Below, piece after piece: positions 1-5,614 of a stretch of 9,544 nucleotides of DNA. The stretch's first letter is position 1, and the number at the start of each line of letters is the position of its first letter. Position numbers and translations under genes: made by a program. The notes beneath the pieces are model-generated. The model made no database searches, was not told where the DNA came from, and saw only the letters and a list, made by a program, of their open reading frames with translations. Source of the stretch: Hyphomicrobiales bacterium (GTDB taxonomy: Bacteria; Pseudomonadota; Alphaproteobacteria; Rhizobiales; GCA-2746425); contig NVXB01000029.1 of assembly GCA_002746425.1 (NCBI GenBank), positions 33,272 through 42,815 of the forward strand, given 5' to 3'.

Positions 1-141
1 CTTAATGGTCATCAAGCGATTGCTAAGGCAATTGAAGCTGGAGATGGCGAGAAAGCATCGCTCACCATGCGAAAACATTTGTCCGGCACTATGGAGCGGT
101 TGCCAGAAATCATAAATGAGCATCAAGAGCTGTTTTCCTAA
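1..141 (+). CDS. GntR-family regulator, FCD domain C-terminus (partial)
   Basis: This is the last 46 codons of a gene that enters from the left edge and ends with TAA. The residues fit the final helices of the FCD ligand-binding domain of FadR-type GntR transcription factors: a histidine at fragment position 4, the pattern AI-x-AGD at about 10-15, then M-x-x-H at 23-26. In this family such histidines help bind a metal or an organic acid. The DNA-binding N-terminus is outside the window, so the regulated pathway cannot be told. It is read on the opposite strand to the phage genes and is followed by a dif-like site, so it is probably chromosomal host sequence flanking the element. The fragment is short, so the family call rests on few residues. 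Confidence 0.7.
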   Translation, partial: LNGHQAIAKAIEAGDGEKASLTMRKHLSGTMERLPEIINEHQELFS

Positions 142-182
142 TACAGAAACAAACGAAAATCGGTAAACTCGATAAATAATAT

Positions 183-210
183 AATTACCATAATATATCT
201 TATGCGAATA
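183..210 (-). other. dif-like XerC/XerD recombination site; left attachment site
   Basis: Read on the minus strand, the 28 bases split into an 11-base arm TATTCGCATAA, a 6-base centre GATATA and an 11-base arm TTATGGTAATT. The proteobacterial dif consensus has a XerC arm ending CGCATAA, a 6-base centre and a XerD arm close to TTATGTTAAAT. The match is close in both arms and the spacing is exact. The site lies between a chromosomal-looking gene and the first phage gene, and no integrase is seen, so it is probably the junction of an element that integrates with the host Xer recombinases. A resident dif that only happens to lie beside the phage cannot be excluded. No second copy was found to the right. 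Confidence 0.75.
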
Positions 211-270
211 ATGTTTGGTCTAAGTTGCAGTCAAGCAGTTATGCCCGTTAAGATTAATACCAATACTTAG

Positions 271-298
271 TTGATGCCTGCCCGCCAATCGCTAAAAA
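271..298 (+). promoter_or_regulatory. Possible promoter of the phage regulator
   Basis: TTGATG at 271-276 and TAAAAA at 293-298 are spaced by 16 bases and resemble -35 and -10 boxes. They lie upstream of the helix-turn-helix gene and just before the direct repeats that could bind its product. The -10 match is weak, so this is only a candidate. Confidence 0.25.
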
Positions 299-332
299 AG
301 TGCATTTTTCCATGCATTTTCACAAAAAAGTG
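294..332 (+). repeat. Paired direct repeats, possible operator
   Basis: AAAAAAGTG occurs at 294-302 and again at 324-332, exactly 30 bases apart. TGCATTTT occurs at 301-308 and 313-320, 12 bases apart. If the regulator starts at ATG 342, as preferred here, this block is its non-coding leader and could be where it binds to control itself. The repeats are seen directly; the operator role is inferred. Confidence 0.4.
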
Positions 333-341
333 ATTGAACCA

Positions 342-782
342 ATGTCAGATTTTCTATTTTTGATCCTAAACGAAGCGGCCACGAAGCTTGAACGACAAGC
401 AAAACGGCTCAGATACGAAGCCAAACAATATGAAGGCCAGCCCAAATGGGCACAACAATATGGCATTTTGTTGCGCAGTATCGAGCCAGACGCAACCATA
501 GAAGAAGTCATGCAGGTTTTGGGATGTTCTCACACCTTGGCGAGCGAAGCGCTCCAGCGCCTACGTACGAAAGCTAACCTGAAATCCATAGAGGAACGCA
601 ACGCGCTGATTATGCGCCTGGCCTCACGCGGCTGGACCAACAAGCAAATTGCAGCCAAGTGCGATTTGCACCCAACCAGCATTAGTAAAATTATTCAGAA
701 AGTTATGCAGTCAGGGCAGCTCGGCCGGGATCACCGAAAAGCTGCGATCACAAAAAATCCGGCCGCAATCAGAAAGATATAA
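342..782 (+). CDS. Helix-turn-helix transcriptional regulator, probable lysogeny control
   Basis: This 146-residue basic protein has a charged N-terminal helix (residues about 10-30), a first helix-turn-helix-like segment (IEEVMQVLGCSHTLASEAL, about 54-72) and a clearer second one (residues about 86-121, with RGWTNKQIAAKCDLHPTSIS) of the homeodomain-like type that binds DNA. It is the only phage-side gene on the plus strand and lies next to the attachment site, a common place for a repressor or lysogeny switch. PM2 also encodes small transcription factors (P15, P16), but homology was not tested. The frame stays open upstream to a GTG at 300 and an ATG at 312. ATG 342 is preferred because the stretch before it consists of repeats, although no start has a clear Shine-Dalgarno sequence. 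Its 3' end overlaps the convergent gene at 731-955 by 52 bases. Confidence 0.72.
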   Translation: MSDFLFLILNEAATKLERQAKRLRYEAKQYEGQPKWAQQYGILLRSIEPDATIEEVMQVLGCSHTLASEALQRLRTKANLKSIEERNALIMRLASRGWTNKQIAAKCDLHPTSISKIIQKVMQSGQLGRDHRKAAITKNPAAIRKI

Positions 783-955
783 TGGGAAAACGGCCGTGAG
801 GATATGGGAAATTGTGTGGTGCCATTCCAGCCGGTAAAAAACGGCCCAAGCGTGGAAGCATCCGGAAGGCCTGGACTGTAAGCCCCTCCCCCCGGACGAC
901 ATGGCGCACCGTTCGGCACATAGTGGTAGCCATCGTGATCAAGACAAAGCTTCAT
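731..955 (-). CDS. Small tail-anchored membrane protein (74 aa)
   Basis: This is the last gene of the minus-strand array. Its ATG overlaps the stop of the gene before it (ATGA). The protein has a Gly/Pro/aromatic-rich N-terminal part of about 55 residues and a C-terminal membrane segment (residues 58-73, core YIFLIAAGFFVIAAF) ending in arginine. That layout is shared with several other proteins of the late block, which supports it being real although it overlaps the convergent regulator gene by 52 bases. Likely roles are virion membrane protein or lysis accessory. No family is recognised. Part of the reading frame is antisense to the regulator, so a chance frame is possible, but the ATGA coupling and the membrane segment argue against that. 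Confidence 0.6.
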   Translation of the reverse strand: MKLCLDHDGYHYVPNGAPCRPGGGAYSPGLPDASTLGPFFTGWNGTTQFPISSRPFSHYIFLIAAGFFVIAAFR

Positions 956-1113
956 TTCTTAAGCACAAGCCACAGAACGATACACCCGGCCACAAGCCAC
1001 AACAGGCTGTTATCGGATTGCTGTTGTTGCTGAACCTGTTGCGGCCCACCGTTCAAATATGGCAGTGCCCAATCTGGCAGAAATTCATACAGCTCGTTTA
1101 AATCCCAATGCAT
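952..1113 (-). CDS. Small tail-anchored membrane protein with Gln-rich linker (53 aa)
   Basis: The 53 residues start at ATG 1113, which shares its first base with the stop of the preceding gene (TAATG). An upstream in-frame extension exists but would run into the coding part of that gene. The N-terminal half is acidic and aromatic (LNELYEFLPDWALPYL), followed by a Gln-rich linker (QQVQQQQQ, residues 25-32) and a C-terminal membrane segment (residues 37-51) ending KK. A C-terminal anchor followed by basic residues suggests the C-terminus lies on the cytoplasmic or virion-interior side. The function is unknown. It lies among other small membrane proteins downstream of the cell-wall hydrolase. 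Confidence 0.7.
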   Translation of the reverse strand: MHWDLNELYEFLPDWALPYLNGGPQQVQQQQQSDNSLLWLVAGCIVLWLVLKK

Positions 1114-1328
1114 TAGCGCCGCCCCCGCTCTGGCAACACAATGGACAGAACGCCCGCGATGCAAAAGAGAATTGCAAGAAACCAATTGCCGTTAGAAAAC
1201 TGCCTACTGACTTCGCTGGCCGTTAAGCCAACCTCGCCAAAGCTGCCATTTGCAAGTGGATTTACGAGGCCGAAGCCAATGGAAGAAACACCTGCATAAG
1301 TCGATGCTTCAGTCAGTCGTTTGAACAT
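1113..1328 (-). CDS. Small membrane protein, possible holin (71 aa)
   Basis: The protein begins MFKRLTEASTYAGVSSIGFG and ends in a hydrophobic segment (residues 49-65, WFLAILFCIAGVLSIVL) followed by PERGRR. This start-and-end pattern (a S-T-aromatic-A-G block early and L-P-E-K/R-G at the very end) is, from memory, frequent in short phage proteins often annotated as holin-like or hypothetical. The first region (residues 12-26) is only moderately hydrophobic, so there may be one or two membrane segments. The gene overlaps the preceding one by 20 bases and is coupled to the next by TAATG. Its position three genes after the hydrolase fits a lysis or entry role. Holin activity is an inference. Confidence 0.7.
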   Translation of the reverse strand: MFKRLTEASTYAGVSSIGFGLVNPLANGSFGEVGLTASEVSRQFSNGNWFLAILFCIAGVLSIVLPERGRR

Positions 1329-1497
1329 AACGATCGTTCCTTTTCACTTTGGTTGTTTTAGGAGCTGATTGATTTTGCTCAAGGATTGTCACAACCCGAA
1401 CCAGCTCTTTTCCTTGCCGGGTTTGCTCCAGGGCAATGTGGCCCAAAATCGCAAACACCGCGGATAGAATTAGCGCGTGAAGTGCGCCCGTACTCAC
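1309..1497 (-). CDS. Small membrane protein, N-terminal segment and charged tail (62 aa)
   Basis: The preferred start is GTG 1497, one base after the stop of the upstream small gene. An in-frame ATG at 1530 would add 11 residues and overlap that gene. The product has an N-terminal membrane segment (residues 4-22, ALHALILSAVFAILGHIAL) and a polar C-terminal region of about 38 residues, rich in Lys, Arg, Gln and Thr. This is the reverse of the tail-anchored layout of most neighbours, so the charged part would be cytoplasmic if the N-terminus is outside, or the other way round. No family is recognised. Given the context, a lysis accessory or virion membrane protein is possible. Confidence 0.6.
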   Translation of the reverse strand: MSTGALHALILSAVFAILGHIALEQTRQGKELVRVVTILEQNQSAPKTTKVKRNDRYVQTTD

Positions 1498-1498
1498 G

Positions 1499-1642
1499 TC
1501 ACCAAACCTTTGCGATTTTTCCGCCGCCATAGACCACAGCGGCAACAACAAGCCACTTTGTGAGCGTTGTGGCGCTGTCCATTGTGTCTCGAGACAACCA
1601 CAGCCCACCAAGGCCCAGTGCGCCGATTAAAAGTAATGGCAT
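1499..1642 (-). CDS. Tiny membrane protein, two hydrophobic segments (47 aa)
   Basis: This short frame starts at ATG 1642, which shares a base with the stop of the hydrolase gene (TGATG), and ends one base before the next gene. The sequence begins MPLLLIGALGLGGLWLSRDT and has a second hydrophobic stretch at residues 30-39 (WLVVAAVVYG). One or two membrane passes are likely, with a short polar loop (about 18-28) between them. The tight coupling on both sides and the membrane composition support a real gene. A two-segment protein directly after a peptidoglycan hydrolase is a reasonable holin candidate, but size and context are the only grounds. Confidence 0.6.
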   Translation of the reverse strand: MPLLLIGALGLGGLWLSRDTMDSATTLTKWLVVAAVVYGGGKIAKVW

Positions 1643-2307
1643 CAGTCAATCCCCGTGTAAAAAATGTGAACACCAATGCGGGCCGATATGCGCGCATTTG
1701 GGCTTGCGGCCACCCAAAATGGATCGGCGATATATTTGGCGTGATAGTGCGTTGCGCCGCCAGTGCGATCACCCAGCTGATAATTTTCAGCCTGAGTTGC
1801 GACCTGAATGCATTGGTCAAAAACATTGCTGGAACCCGGCAGCTTGCCTTCAATTCGCGCCCGCATTGGATCAGCTGCATTCCAGCAACTGAATTGCCAA
1901 GACTGGCGGCATACGCTCGCAATGTTTGACGGATAGCGCCGATCCCGAACGCGGTTAATCACCACGTTTGCAACAGCTTCTTTGCCAGCATTATTTTCAC
2001 TTGCAGCCTCACCATAAATAGTGCGCGCAAGTGTCAAAACATCATTGCTGACCTGAGAGGTTGGCGCGGGCGTATATCCGCCTCCACCACCACCCCAAAA
2101 TGGCAATGGCGCAGAACCACCGCCGCCGCCAAACACGTTATCCAGCCATGATAAATCGATAGTCGTGGGCGGGCCTGAAGGCTCTGGCGTTTGATAATCC
2201 AGCCAGACATTGCCTTGCGCCTTATTGTAGGCAGATGCAGCGCGCACAGCGAACGCCATTGCGCCAATAAGCAGAGCTACACCAGCGACTTTAGCGCGGT
2301 CACTCAT
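1642..2307 (-). CDS. Membrane-anchored SleB-type cell-wall hydrolase
   Basis: The protein cuts peptidoglycan. Residues about 88-221 fit the Hydrolase_2 (SleB/CwlJ) family: LARTIYGEA (93-101) with the likely catalytic Glu at 100, then AVANVVINRV (111-120), a QFS motif (138-140) and the GAT-x-Y motif (GATHYHA, 184-190). Known members include the SleB spore-cortex lytic enzyme and many phage and bacterial cell-wall hydrolases. Residues about 7-25 are a single membrane segment or uncleaved signal anchor, followed by a Pro/Gly-rich linker (40-88) with glycine runs. The gene is in the structural block and is coupled to the upstream gene (TAATG). An anchored hydrolase there suggests a virion membrane protein that opens the wall at entry, although a lysis role at exit is equally compatible. 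Confidence 0.88.
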   Translation of the reverse strand: MSDRAKVAGVALLIGAMAFAVRAASAYNKAQGNVWLDYQTPEPSGPPTTIDLSWLDNVFGGGGGSAPLPFWGGGGGGYTPAPTSQVSNDVLTLARTIYGEAASENNAGKEAVANVVINRVRDRRYPSNIASVCRQSWQFSCWNAADPMRARIEGKLPGSSNVFDQCIQVATQAENYQLGDRTGGATHYHAKYIADPFWVAASPNARISARIGVHIFYTGID

Positions 2308-2660
2308 TACATATCATCCCATGTGATCACGCAGCTATTTTGTGAGTACGTTACCACCGACACCTCATATCCGGGCTGGACTAAGATTTCTTGGTCCATC
2401 GATAGAAAAGCAAACGCAGTGCGTTCGTCACAAGCCCAAATGGGCAAATCATTGACTTTCAACATGCAATGAACGTTGTGTATCGAGTTCACATTCGAGC
2501 GAGAAATCAAAAAGGAGCGGATTATTATACCGCTCTGATTTTGCGCCGCTGATATCAATATATCTCCCTGCCCGGGAACGATCGGAAGGGCTGACTGCGC
2601 AAAACTAGTCGTATTGATTGCATTTGAATTACCGCCAATGCGTCTCATATTTTCAAACAT
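2307..2660 (-). CDS. Beta-rich protein, putative minor capsid or vertex protein (117 aa)
   Basis: The preferred start is ATG 2660, with AGGTGG five bases upstream. A GTG three codons earlier (2669) is possible and would overlap the preceding gene. After a polar N-terminal 20 residues, the protein alternates short hydrophobic strands with polar turns (for example GDILISA, SGIIIRSFLIS, EVSVVTY, SCVITW), as in a small beta-sandwich. No membrane segment or signal peptide is seen. The strand pattern P-G-x-G-D/S-I-x-I near its start resembles the second domain of the protein encoded just before it, so the two may share a fold. A virion surface or vertex role is inferred from its place between capsid-block genes; no family is recognised. 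Confidence 0.7.
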   Translation of the reverse strand: MFENMRRIGGNSNAINTTSFAQSALPIVPGQGDILISAAQNQSGIIIRSFLISRSNVNSIHNVHCMLKVNDLPIWACDERTAFAFLSMDQEILVQPGYEVSVVTYSQNSCVITWDDM

Positions 2661-2661
2661 A

Positions 2662-3264
2662 TCAACCACCTATAACCTGAATACGACCAACAAAATTACC
2701 GACAGTTTCTGCAAAAAATGCATTGCCAAAAGGCAGTTTCAATGTGTCACCGGGTAACAAAACCCATATGCCGCCGTTCAATAAAACAGGCACCGCAGAC
2801 ATATTTTGAATTTTGATTTCGGTGCGCGTTGGATCAGCAGGAGCAATCTGAATTGAGCCAGCTGCAGGCAACGCAATAATTCCAGAAACAGCAATCGGCG
2901 GGGCCGGTGTTTGATTAATGACTGGAATTGCGTTGGCACTGCTAATCGAAACGCGGTTGTCTTCAACGCGACCGTCAGTCGCAATCACAGTCACAATCAG
3001 CGTGTTAAACAGGTCGGTGTTGATGATATCGAAATATTTAAACTGGTCGCGGCCAACCTCAAAACCCAAGCTTTTATCAAATGTTGCAGCTGCACCGCCG
3101 CCATTAAATCGCACTTTAAAAGGCCCGGTGCTTTCCATGACCCGGAAATACGTGCCTTCCATGTGCAAGCGCATTTCAGCGCCAGGCAGAACCCGCACAT
3201 TGGCAGCTTCGCGCAGCGTAATGATCGGCTCCTGAATGACAGTAGGCACGGCTTCAGTGGACAT
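2662..3264 (-). CDS. Two-domain beta-rich protein, putative spike or penton
   Basis: The 200 residues appear to form two beta domains. The first (about 18-108) has many short strands, including GTYFRVMES, FKVRFNG and NTLIVTVIAT. A Pro-rich linker (113-124, with NQTPAPPI) leads to the second (about 125-198), with SIQIAPA, TEIKIQN and VLLNGGIWVLLPGDTLKLPFG. No membrane segment is visible. PM2-like and PRD1-like virions carry multi-domain, beta-rich penton or spike proteins (P1 in PM2), but this protein is shorter than I recall for P1 and I cannot claim homology. GGAG seven bases upstream supports ATG 3264, which directly follows the previous stop. A structural protein is the best guess. Confidence 0.75.
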   Translation of the reverse strand: MSTEAVPTVIQEPIITLREAANVRVLPGAEMRLHMEGTYFRVMESTGPFKVRFNGGGAAATFDKSLGFEVGRDQFKYFDIINTDLFNTLIVTVIATDGRVEDNRVSISSANAIPVINQTPAPPIAVSGIIALPAAGSIQIAPADPTRTEIKIQNMSAVPVLLNGGIWVLLPGDTLKLPFGNAFFAETVGNFVGRIQVIGG

Positions 3265-3570
3265 TTAAAGTCTCCAAACGTAGGCAGCGGCAACGCCTGC
3301 CATAAGCAGCGGCACAACAATTGAATTTGGCTGTGTGTTTTCTGCAATTTCTTTAAGAGCATCTTGGCTATCGCCGACTGCCCCCAGAGACTGCGTGACG
3401 AGCTCAAAAGCGCCTGTTGTCGTGTTTTGAACCAACTCCAACAAGTCCTCAGGGATCATATCAATCGTGACATCTCCAGCATGTGAAATCGCTATGCCGT
3501 TGTCTTGAGCAGCGGCGCGGTTGTCTTCCTGCTTGGTGCTGGATTTGTTTTTTGATGATGAAAAACCCAT
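3265..3570 (-). CDS. Tail-anchored membrane protein (101 aa)
   Basis: This 101-residue protein opens with a Ser/Lys-rich polar stretch (residues 1-20), continues with an amphipathic, acidic middle (about 30-80, including ITMIPEDLLELVQ-like spacing at 35-48) and ends with a C-terminal membrane segment (residues 84-98, IVVPLLMAGVAAAYVW) followed by RL. Its ATG shares a base with the stop of the upstream gene (TAATG), and GAGG lies about eight bases upstream. It resembles the other tail-anchored proteins of this block in layout but not in sequence. A virion membrane protein, perhaps connecting capsid and membrane, is a reasonable inference; no family is recognised. Confidence 0.75.
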   Translation of the reverse strand: MGFSSSKNKSSTKQEDNRAAAQDNGIAISHAGDVTIDMIPEDLLELVQNTTTGAFELVTQSLGAVGDSQDALKEIAENTQPNSIVVPLLMAGVAAAYVWRL

Positions 3571-3962
3571 TACAGAAGCCTCATCAACATCGTGGCAGCT
3601 GGATGATAATTCAGCTTTTCCAAAGCGGCAGAAAGAGCCTCACGGCTAACCGGCACACAAATGCCTTTTGCGCCCGCCGCCTCTGCAATACGATCAAGAG
3701 TTTCAACCAGTGCCGGCAACCATTTGACGCCTTTTATTGACTGGCCGTTCGTTGCAATCACATCAACCCACTTGTGCGGGCCGCGCACGGCAATGGTCCA
3801 TGCGCAGGCAAACATCAACTTGCCATCATCACGCAATGTCAGACATCGCGTGCTGTCATGGCTCAGCGTTTCGTCATCAATTTGATGGACGTTCTGATTT
3901 TGCTTAAGCAGCTCCAGAACATCGCCTTGGCATCGCTCATCGGCTTTGACAATAATGTTCAT
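3570..3962 (-). CDS. GNAT-like acyltransferase-fold protein (130 aa)
   Basis: The protein is soluble in appearance. It has a polar N-terminal third, two central strands (LMFACAWTIAV, 49-59; WVDVIATNG, 65-73), a helix (WLPALVETLDRIAEAAGA, 81-98), a strand (GICVPVS, 100-106) and an ending R-x-x-L-x-x-x-L-x-x-x-x-Y with M-x-R-L-L at the terminus. This order resembles the C-terminal half of GNAT acyltransferases, where a helix, a strand and an L-x-x-x-G/N-Y segment follow the acyl-CoA site. The usual R/Q-x-x-G-x-G/A pyrophosphate loop is not clear, so catalysis is doubtful. Some phages carry GNAT-fold proteins in virions. The start is supported by GAGG seven bases upstream. A GNAT fold is a motif-level guess. 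Confidence 0.6.
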   Translation of the reverse strand: MNIIVKADERCQGDVLELLKQNQNVHQIDDETLSHDSTRCLTLRDDGKLMFACAWTIAVRGPHKWVDVIATNGQSIKGVKWLPALVETLDRIAEAAGAKGICVPVSREALSAALEKLNYHPAATMLMRLL

Positions 3963-3963
3963 T

Positions 3964-4158
3964 TTAGCGCCTCAAAAAGAAGAAAAGTGCACCGGCACCA
4001 GCAAGCCAAACCCAGATTGGAACACCGGCTGGACCAGCAGCATTTAAGCCACTATTTCCAAACGGGTCCCAGTTGCCCGGGTTCCAATTAGCGTTGATGA
4101 CCTGACTGGCGTTCGATTGCGGCGTGATATTCAGATTTAGAGGCGGTAGAGGCGGCAT
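3964..4158 (-). CDS. Small tail-anchored membrane protein (64 aa)
   Basis: The first 45 residues are Pro/Asn-rich and polar (for example NWNPGNWDPFGN at 25-36). The last part is a membrane segment (residues 46-62, VPIWVWLAGAGALFFFL) ending RR. AGGG about eight bases before ATG 4158 overlaps the stop of the upstream gene, which suggests translational coupling. The layout matches the neighbouring 118-residue protein: a low-complexity exterior part and a C-terminal anchor with basic end. Such proteins fit the many small membrane proteins of PM2 virions. No family is recognised. Confidence 0.75.
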   Translation of the reverse strand: MPPLPPLNLNITPQSNASQVINANWNPGNWDPFGNSGLNAAGPAGVPIWVWLAGAGALFFFLRR

Positions 4159-4167
4159 AAACTGACC

Positions 4168-4524
4168 CTACTTTTTGTTCAGAAAGAGGAAGGCCAGCAA
4201 CAAGGCACCGCCAATCATCACCATCATCATTGGGTTGAAACCAGCCTGATATTGCTGCATTGGCGGTGCAACTGGGGATGGCATATCATCGGCATGATCC
4301 AAACGATCCCAGATATCCAAACCAGTATTCAGCAAGCCGCCGATACCAGTCCAAAAACCACCACCGAAGCTGCCAGAATAATTATCAGCTACTGGTGAGC
4401 CGCCGCCGTACGTACCGCCCGGAAGGCTCCAAGTTGTTGATCCCGGAGGCGCGGGCGGAGTGTCGTAACCCCAGCCCGAAAATCCGACATCCCATGGTGA
4501 TGGCCCGTTACCATATAATCTCAT
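4168..4524 (-). CDS. Gly-rich tail-anchored membrane protein (118 aa)
   Basis: The gene directly follows the capsid gene. The product has a Gly/Pro/Ser/Trp-rich N-terminal 60 residues, a short amphipathic region (about 61-80, with LDIWDRLDHADD) and a C-terminal membrane segment (residues 99-115, rich in Met, Leu and Phe) ending NKK. AAGGA eight bases before ATG 4524 is a good ribosome-binding site. A protein with this layout beside the major capsid gene is likely to sit in the virion membrane under the capsid, but that is inferred from context. A CGTACGTAC palindromic run (4407-4415) lies inside the coding region. Confidence 0.75.
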   Translation of the reverse strand: MRLYGNGPSPWDVGFSGWGYDTPPAPPGSTTWSLPGGTYGGGSPVADNYSGSFGGGFWTGIGGLLNTGLDIWDRLDHADDMPSPVAPPMQQYQAGFNPMMMVMIGGALLLAFLFLNKK

Positions 4525-4535
4525 ATCAAATGTCC

Positions 4536-5363
4536 TTAAGCGTTAGCCGGGCCGATAAATTCCCAAACGAGGAAAAATGGATTTGCCACAACCATCTCAA
4601 ATTCGAGTTGGAACTCGGAGCGTGTGACCTGATTACCAACGGCAAGGGCTTGATCAATGCGATCTGCAACCCGTTCAGTGGCGTCAAAGGCTACTGGGAA
4701 CATTCCAGCCACTGGCTTACCACCAGCGGGCTGAATGAGAGCCTCAGCCAACGCCCGATCAGCGTTGAAAACTTCAAAGTCATTGACCTTGACACGAACG
4801 TTGGCAATATCGCCTTGAGTGGTTTCAAAGCAATGGAAGCCGTGCAGCGAACCACTACCGGGAACATTGTTCAATGTATGTGGGCCGGTTGCCGCCACTG
4901 GCACCTGTTGGCGCGTGTATTTGCGGATCAATCCAAGACCACCGGGCTTGCGGTCATATTGACTGAAGCATTCAAGCGCTGGCGCGTTTGCTCCAGGAGC
5001 AATTTCAACATCAATCTGGAATGTTCGAATATTGCCGAACAATTGCCATCCAGTGCTGTCTTCACCCGCTGGAGATCGACGCCAAGGCTCAGAAAAGAAC
5101 AACGGCAAATAACCATCAATGAAAGTGTAGCCGTGACGCTCGTAAATGGCGAAAAGCTCTTTGGGGGAAATCTCCCACTGAACAATGCCATTCAGCATGA
5201 CCTTGATGCGCAGGATATCTGTCTCAATGGTCGCGCGGTTGGCATTGGTTTTGTATTTGATCCAAAGCACATGATACCGGCGATCCACCGGCAAATCGAT
5301 TGTTGCCGTGGTGTTAGGCTGGACATTGGAAAAGGCGGATTGCTCGCCGACATATCTTGTCAT
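4536..5363 (-). CDS. Major capsid protein, PM2 P2-like double jelly roll
   Basis: This would form the capsid shell as trimers of two jelly-roll domains per subunit. Its 275 residues are close to the roughly 269 of PM2 P2. The N-terminal region (FSNVQPNTTATIDLPVDRRY, 11-30) resembles the start of P2 as I remember it: a short S/N-V block, a polar turn and I-x-L-P. The two halves repeat a pattern: IKVMLNG (53-59) then FIDGYLPLFF (81-90) in domain one, and VRVKVND (189-195) then VAGMFPVAF (218-226) in domain two. AAGGGG six bases upstream gives a strong start. No tail, terminase or portal gene is near; an ATPase and membrane proteins are, which matches the PM2-type virion. A DJR structure prediction would settle it. 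Confidence 0.85.
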   Translation of the reverse strand: MTRYVGEQSAFSNVQPNTTATIDLPVDRRYHVLWIKYKTNANRATIETDILRIKVMLNGIVQWEISPKELFAIYERHGYTFIDGYLPLFFSEPWRRSPAGEDSTGWQLFGNIRTFQIDVEIAPGANAPALECFSQYDRKPGGLGLIRKYTRQQVPVAATGPHTLNNVPGSGSLHGFHCFETTQGDIANVRVKVNDFEVFNADRALAEALIQPAGGKPVAGMFPVAFDATERVADRIDQALAVGNQVTRSEFQLEFEMVVANPFFLVWEFIGPANA

Positions 5364-5372
5364 GTGATCCCC

Positions 5373-5501
5373 TTAAGAGCCGTAACCAGCTGTAATGCGT
5401 TGAGCGATTGGATTGGCTGGGAACATGCTTAGGAGATATCCAAGCGCTGCAATCCCTGCCATGACCGTAACAACGGCTTTAATTTCAGTTTTCGAAACCA
5501 T
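5373..5501 (-). CDS. Tiny single-pass membrane protein (42 aa)
   Basis: Directly upstream of the capsid gene, this frame begins at ATG 5501, which shares a base with the previous stop (TAATG), and ends ten bases before the capsid ATG. The product has a short charged start (MVSKTEIK), a membrane segment (residues 9-26, AVVTVMAGIAALGYLLSM) and a short polar tail ending TAGYGS. AGAGAG lies about six bases upstream. Small one-pass proteins placed beside the ATPase and capsid genes fit the PM2-type plan. It is too short for a family assignment. Confidence 0.7.
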   Translation of the reverse strand: MVSKTEIKAVVTVMAGIAALGYLLSMFPANPIAQRITAGYGS

Positions 5502-5605
5502 TAGTTCTCTCTGGGTTTGGGTAAAATTGGAGCAACAAAGATTTGGAAAACGGCCATTGCCGCAACCGAAACCACTATGCTTGTGATGATTGTTTTGGTG
5601 CTCAT
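5501..5605 (-). CDS. Tiny single-pass membrane protein (34 aa)
   Basis: The frame begins MSTKTIITSIVVSVAAMAVF and has one membrane segment (residues 6-27), followed by LPKPREN. AGGG lies a few bases before ATG 5605. An in-frame ATG at 5623 would add six residues. It is coupled to the next gene by TAATG and follows the 46-base non-coding gap after the ATPase gene, so it is probably the first gene of the late block. Coding is supported by composition and coupling rather than homology. Confidence 0.62.
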   Translation of the reverse strand: MSTKTIITSIVVSVAAMAVFQIFVAPILPKPREN

Positions 5606-5614
5606 AGCCCTAAG

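Noticed and set aside
1494..1922. 142-codon minus-strand frame
   Set aside because: It is a different frame across the hydrolase gene and the 47-aa gene, which have clear motifs and stop/start coupling.
1560..1929. Two plus-strand frames antisense to the hydrolase
   Set aside because: They are the mirror of the SleB-type coding region and have Cys/His/Pro-rich composition typical of antisense translation.
4260..5432. 390-codon open frame on the plus strand
   Set aside because: It runs antisense through the capsid gene, the gene after it and part of the one before, with no membrane, motif or ribosome-site support. The minus-strand genes explain the sequence better.
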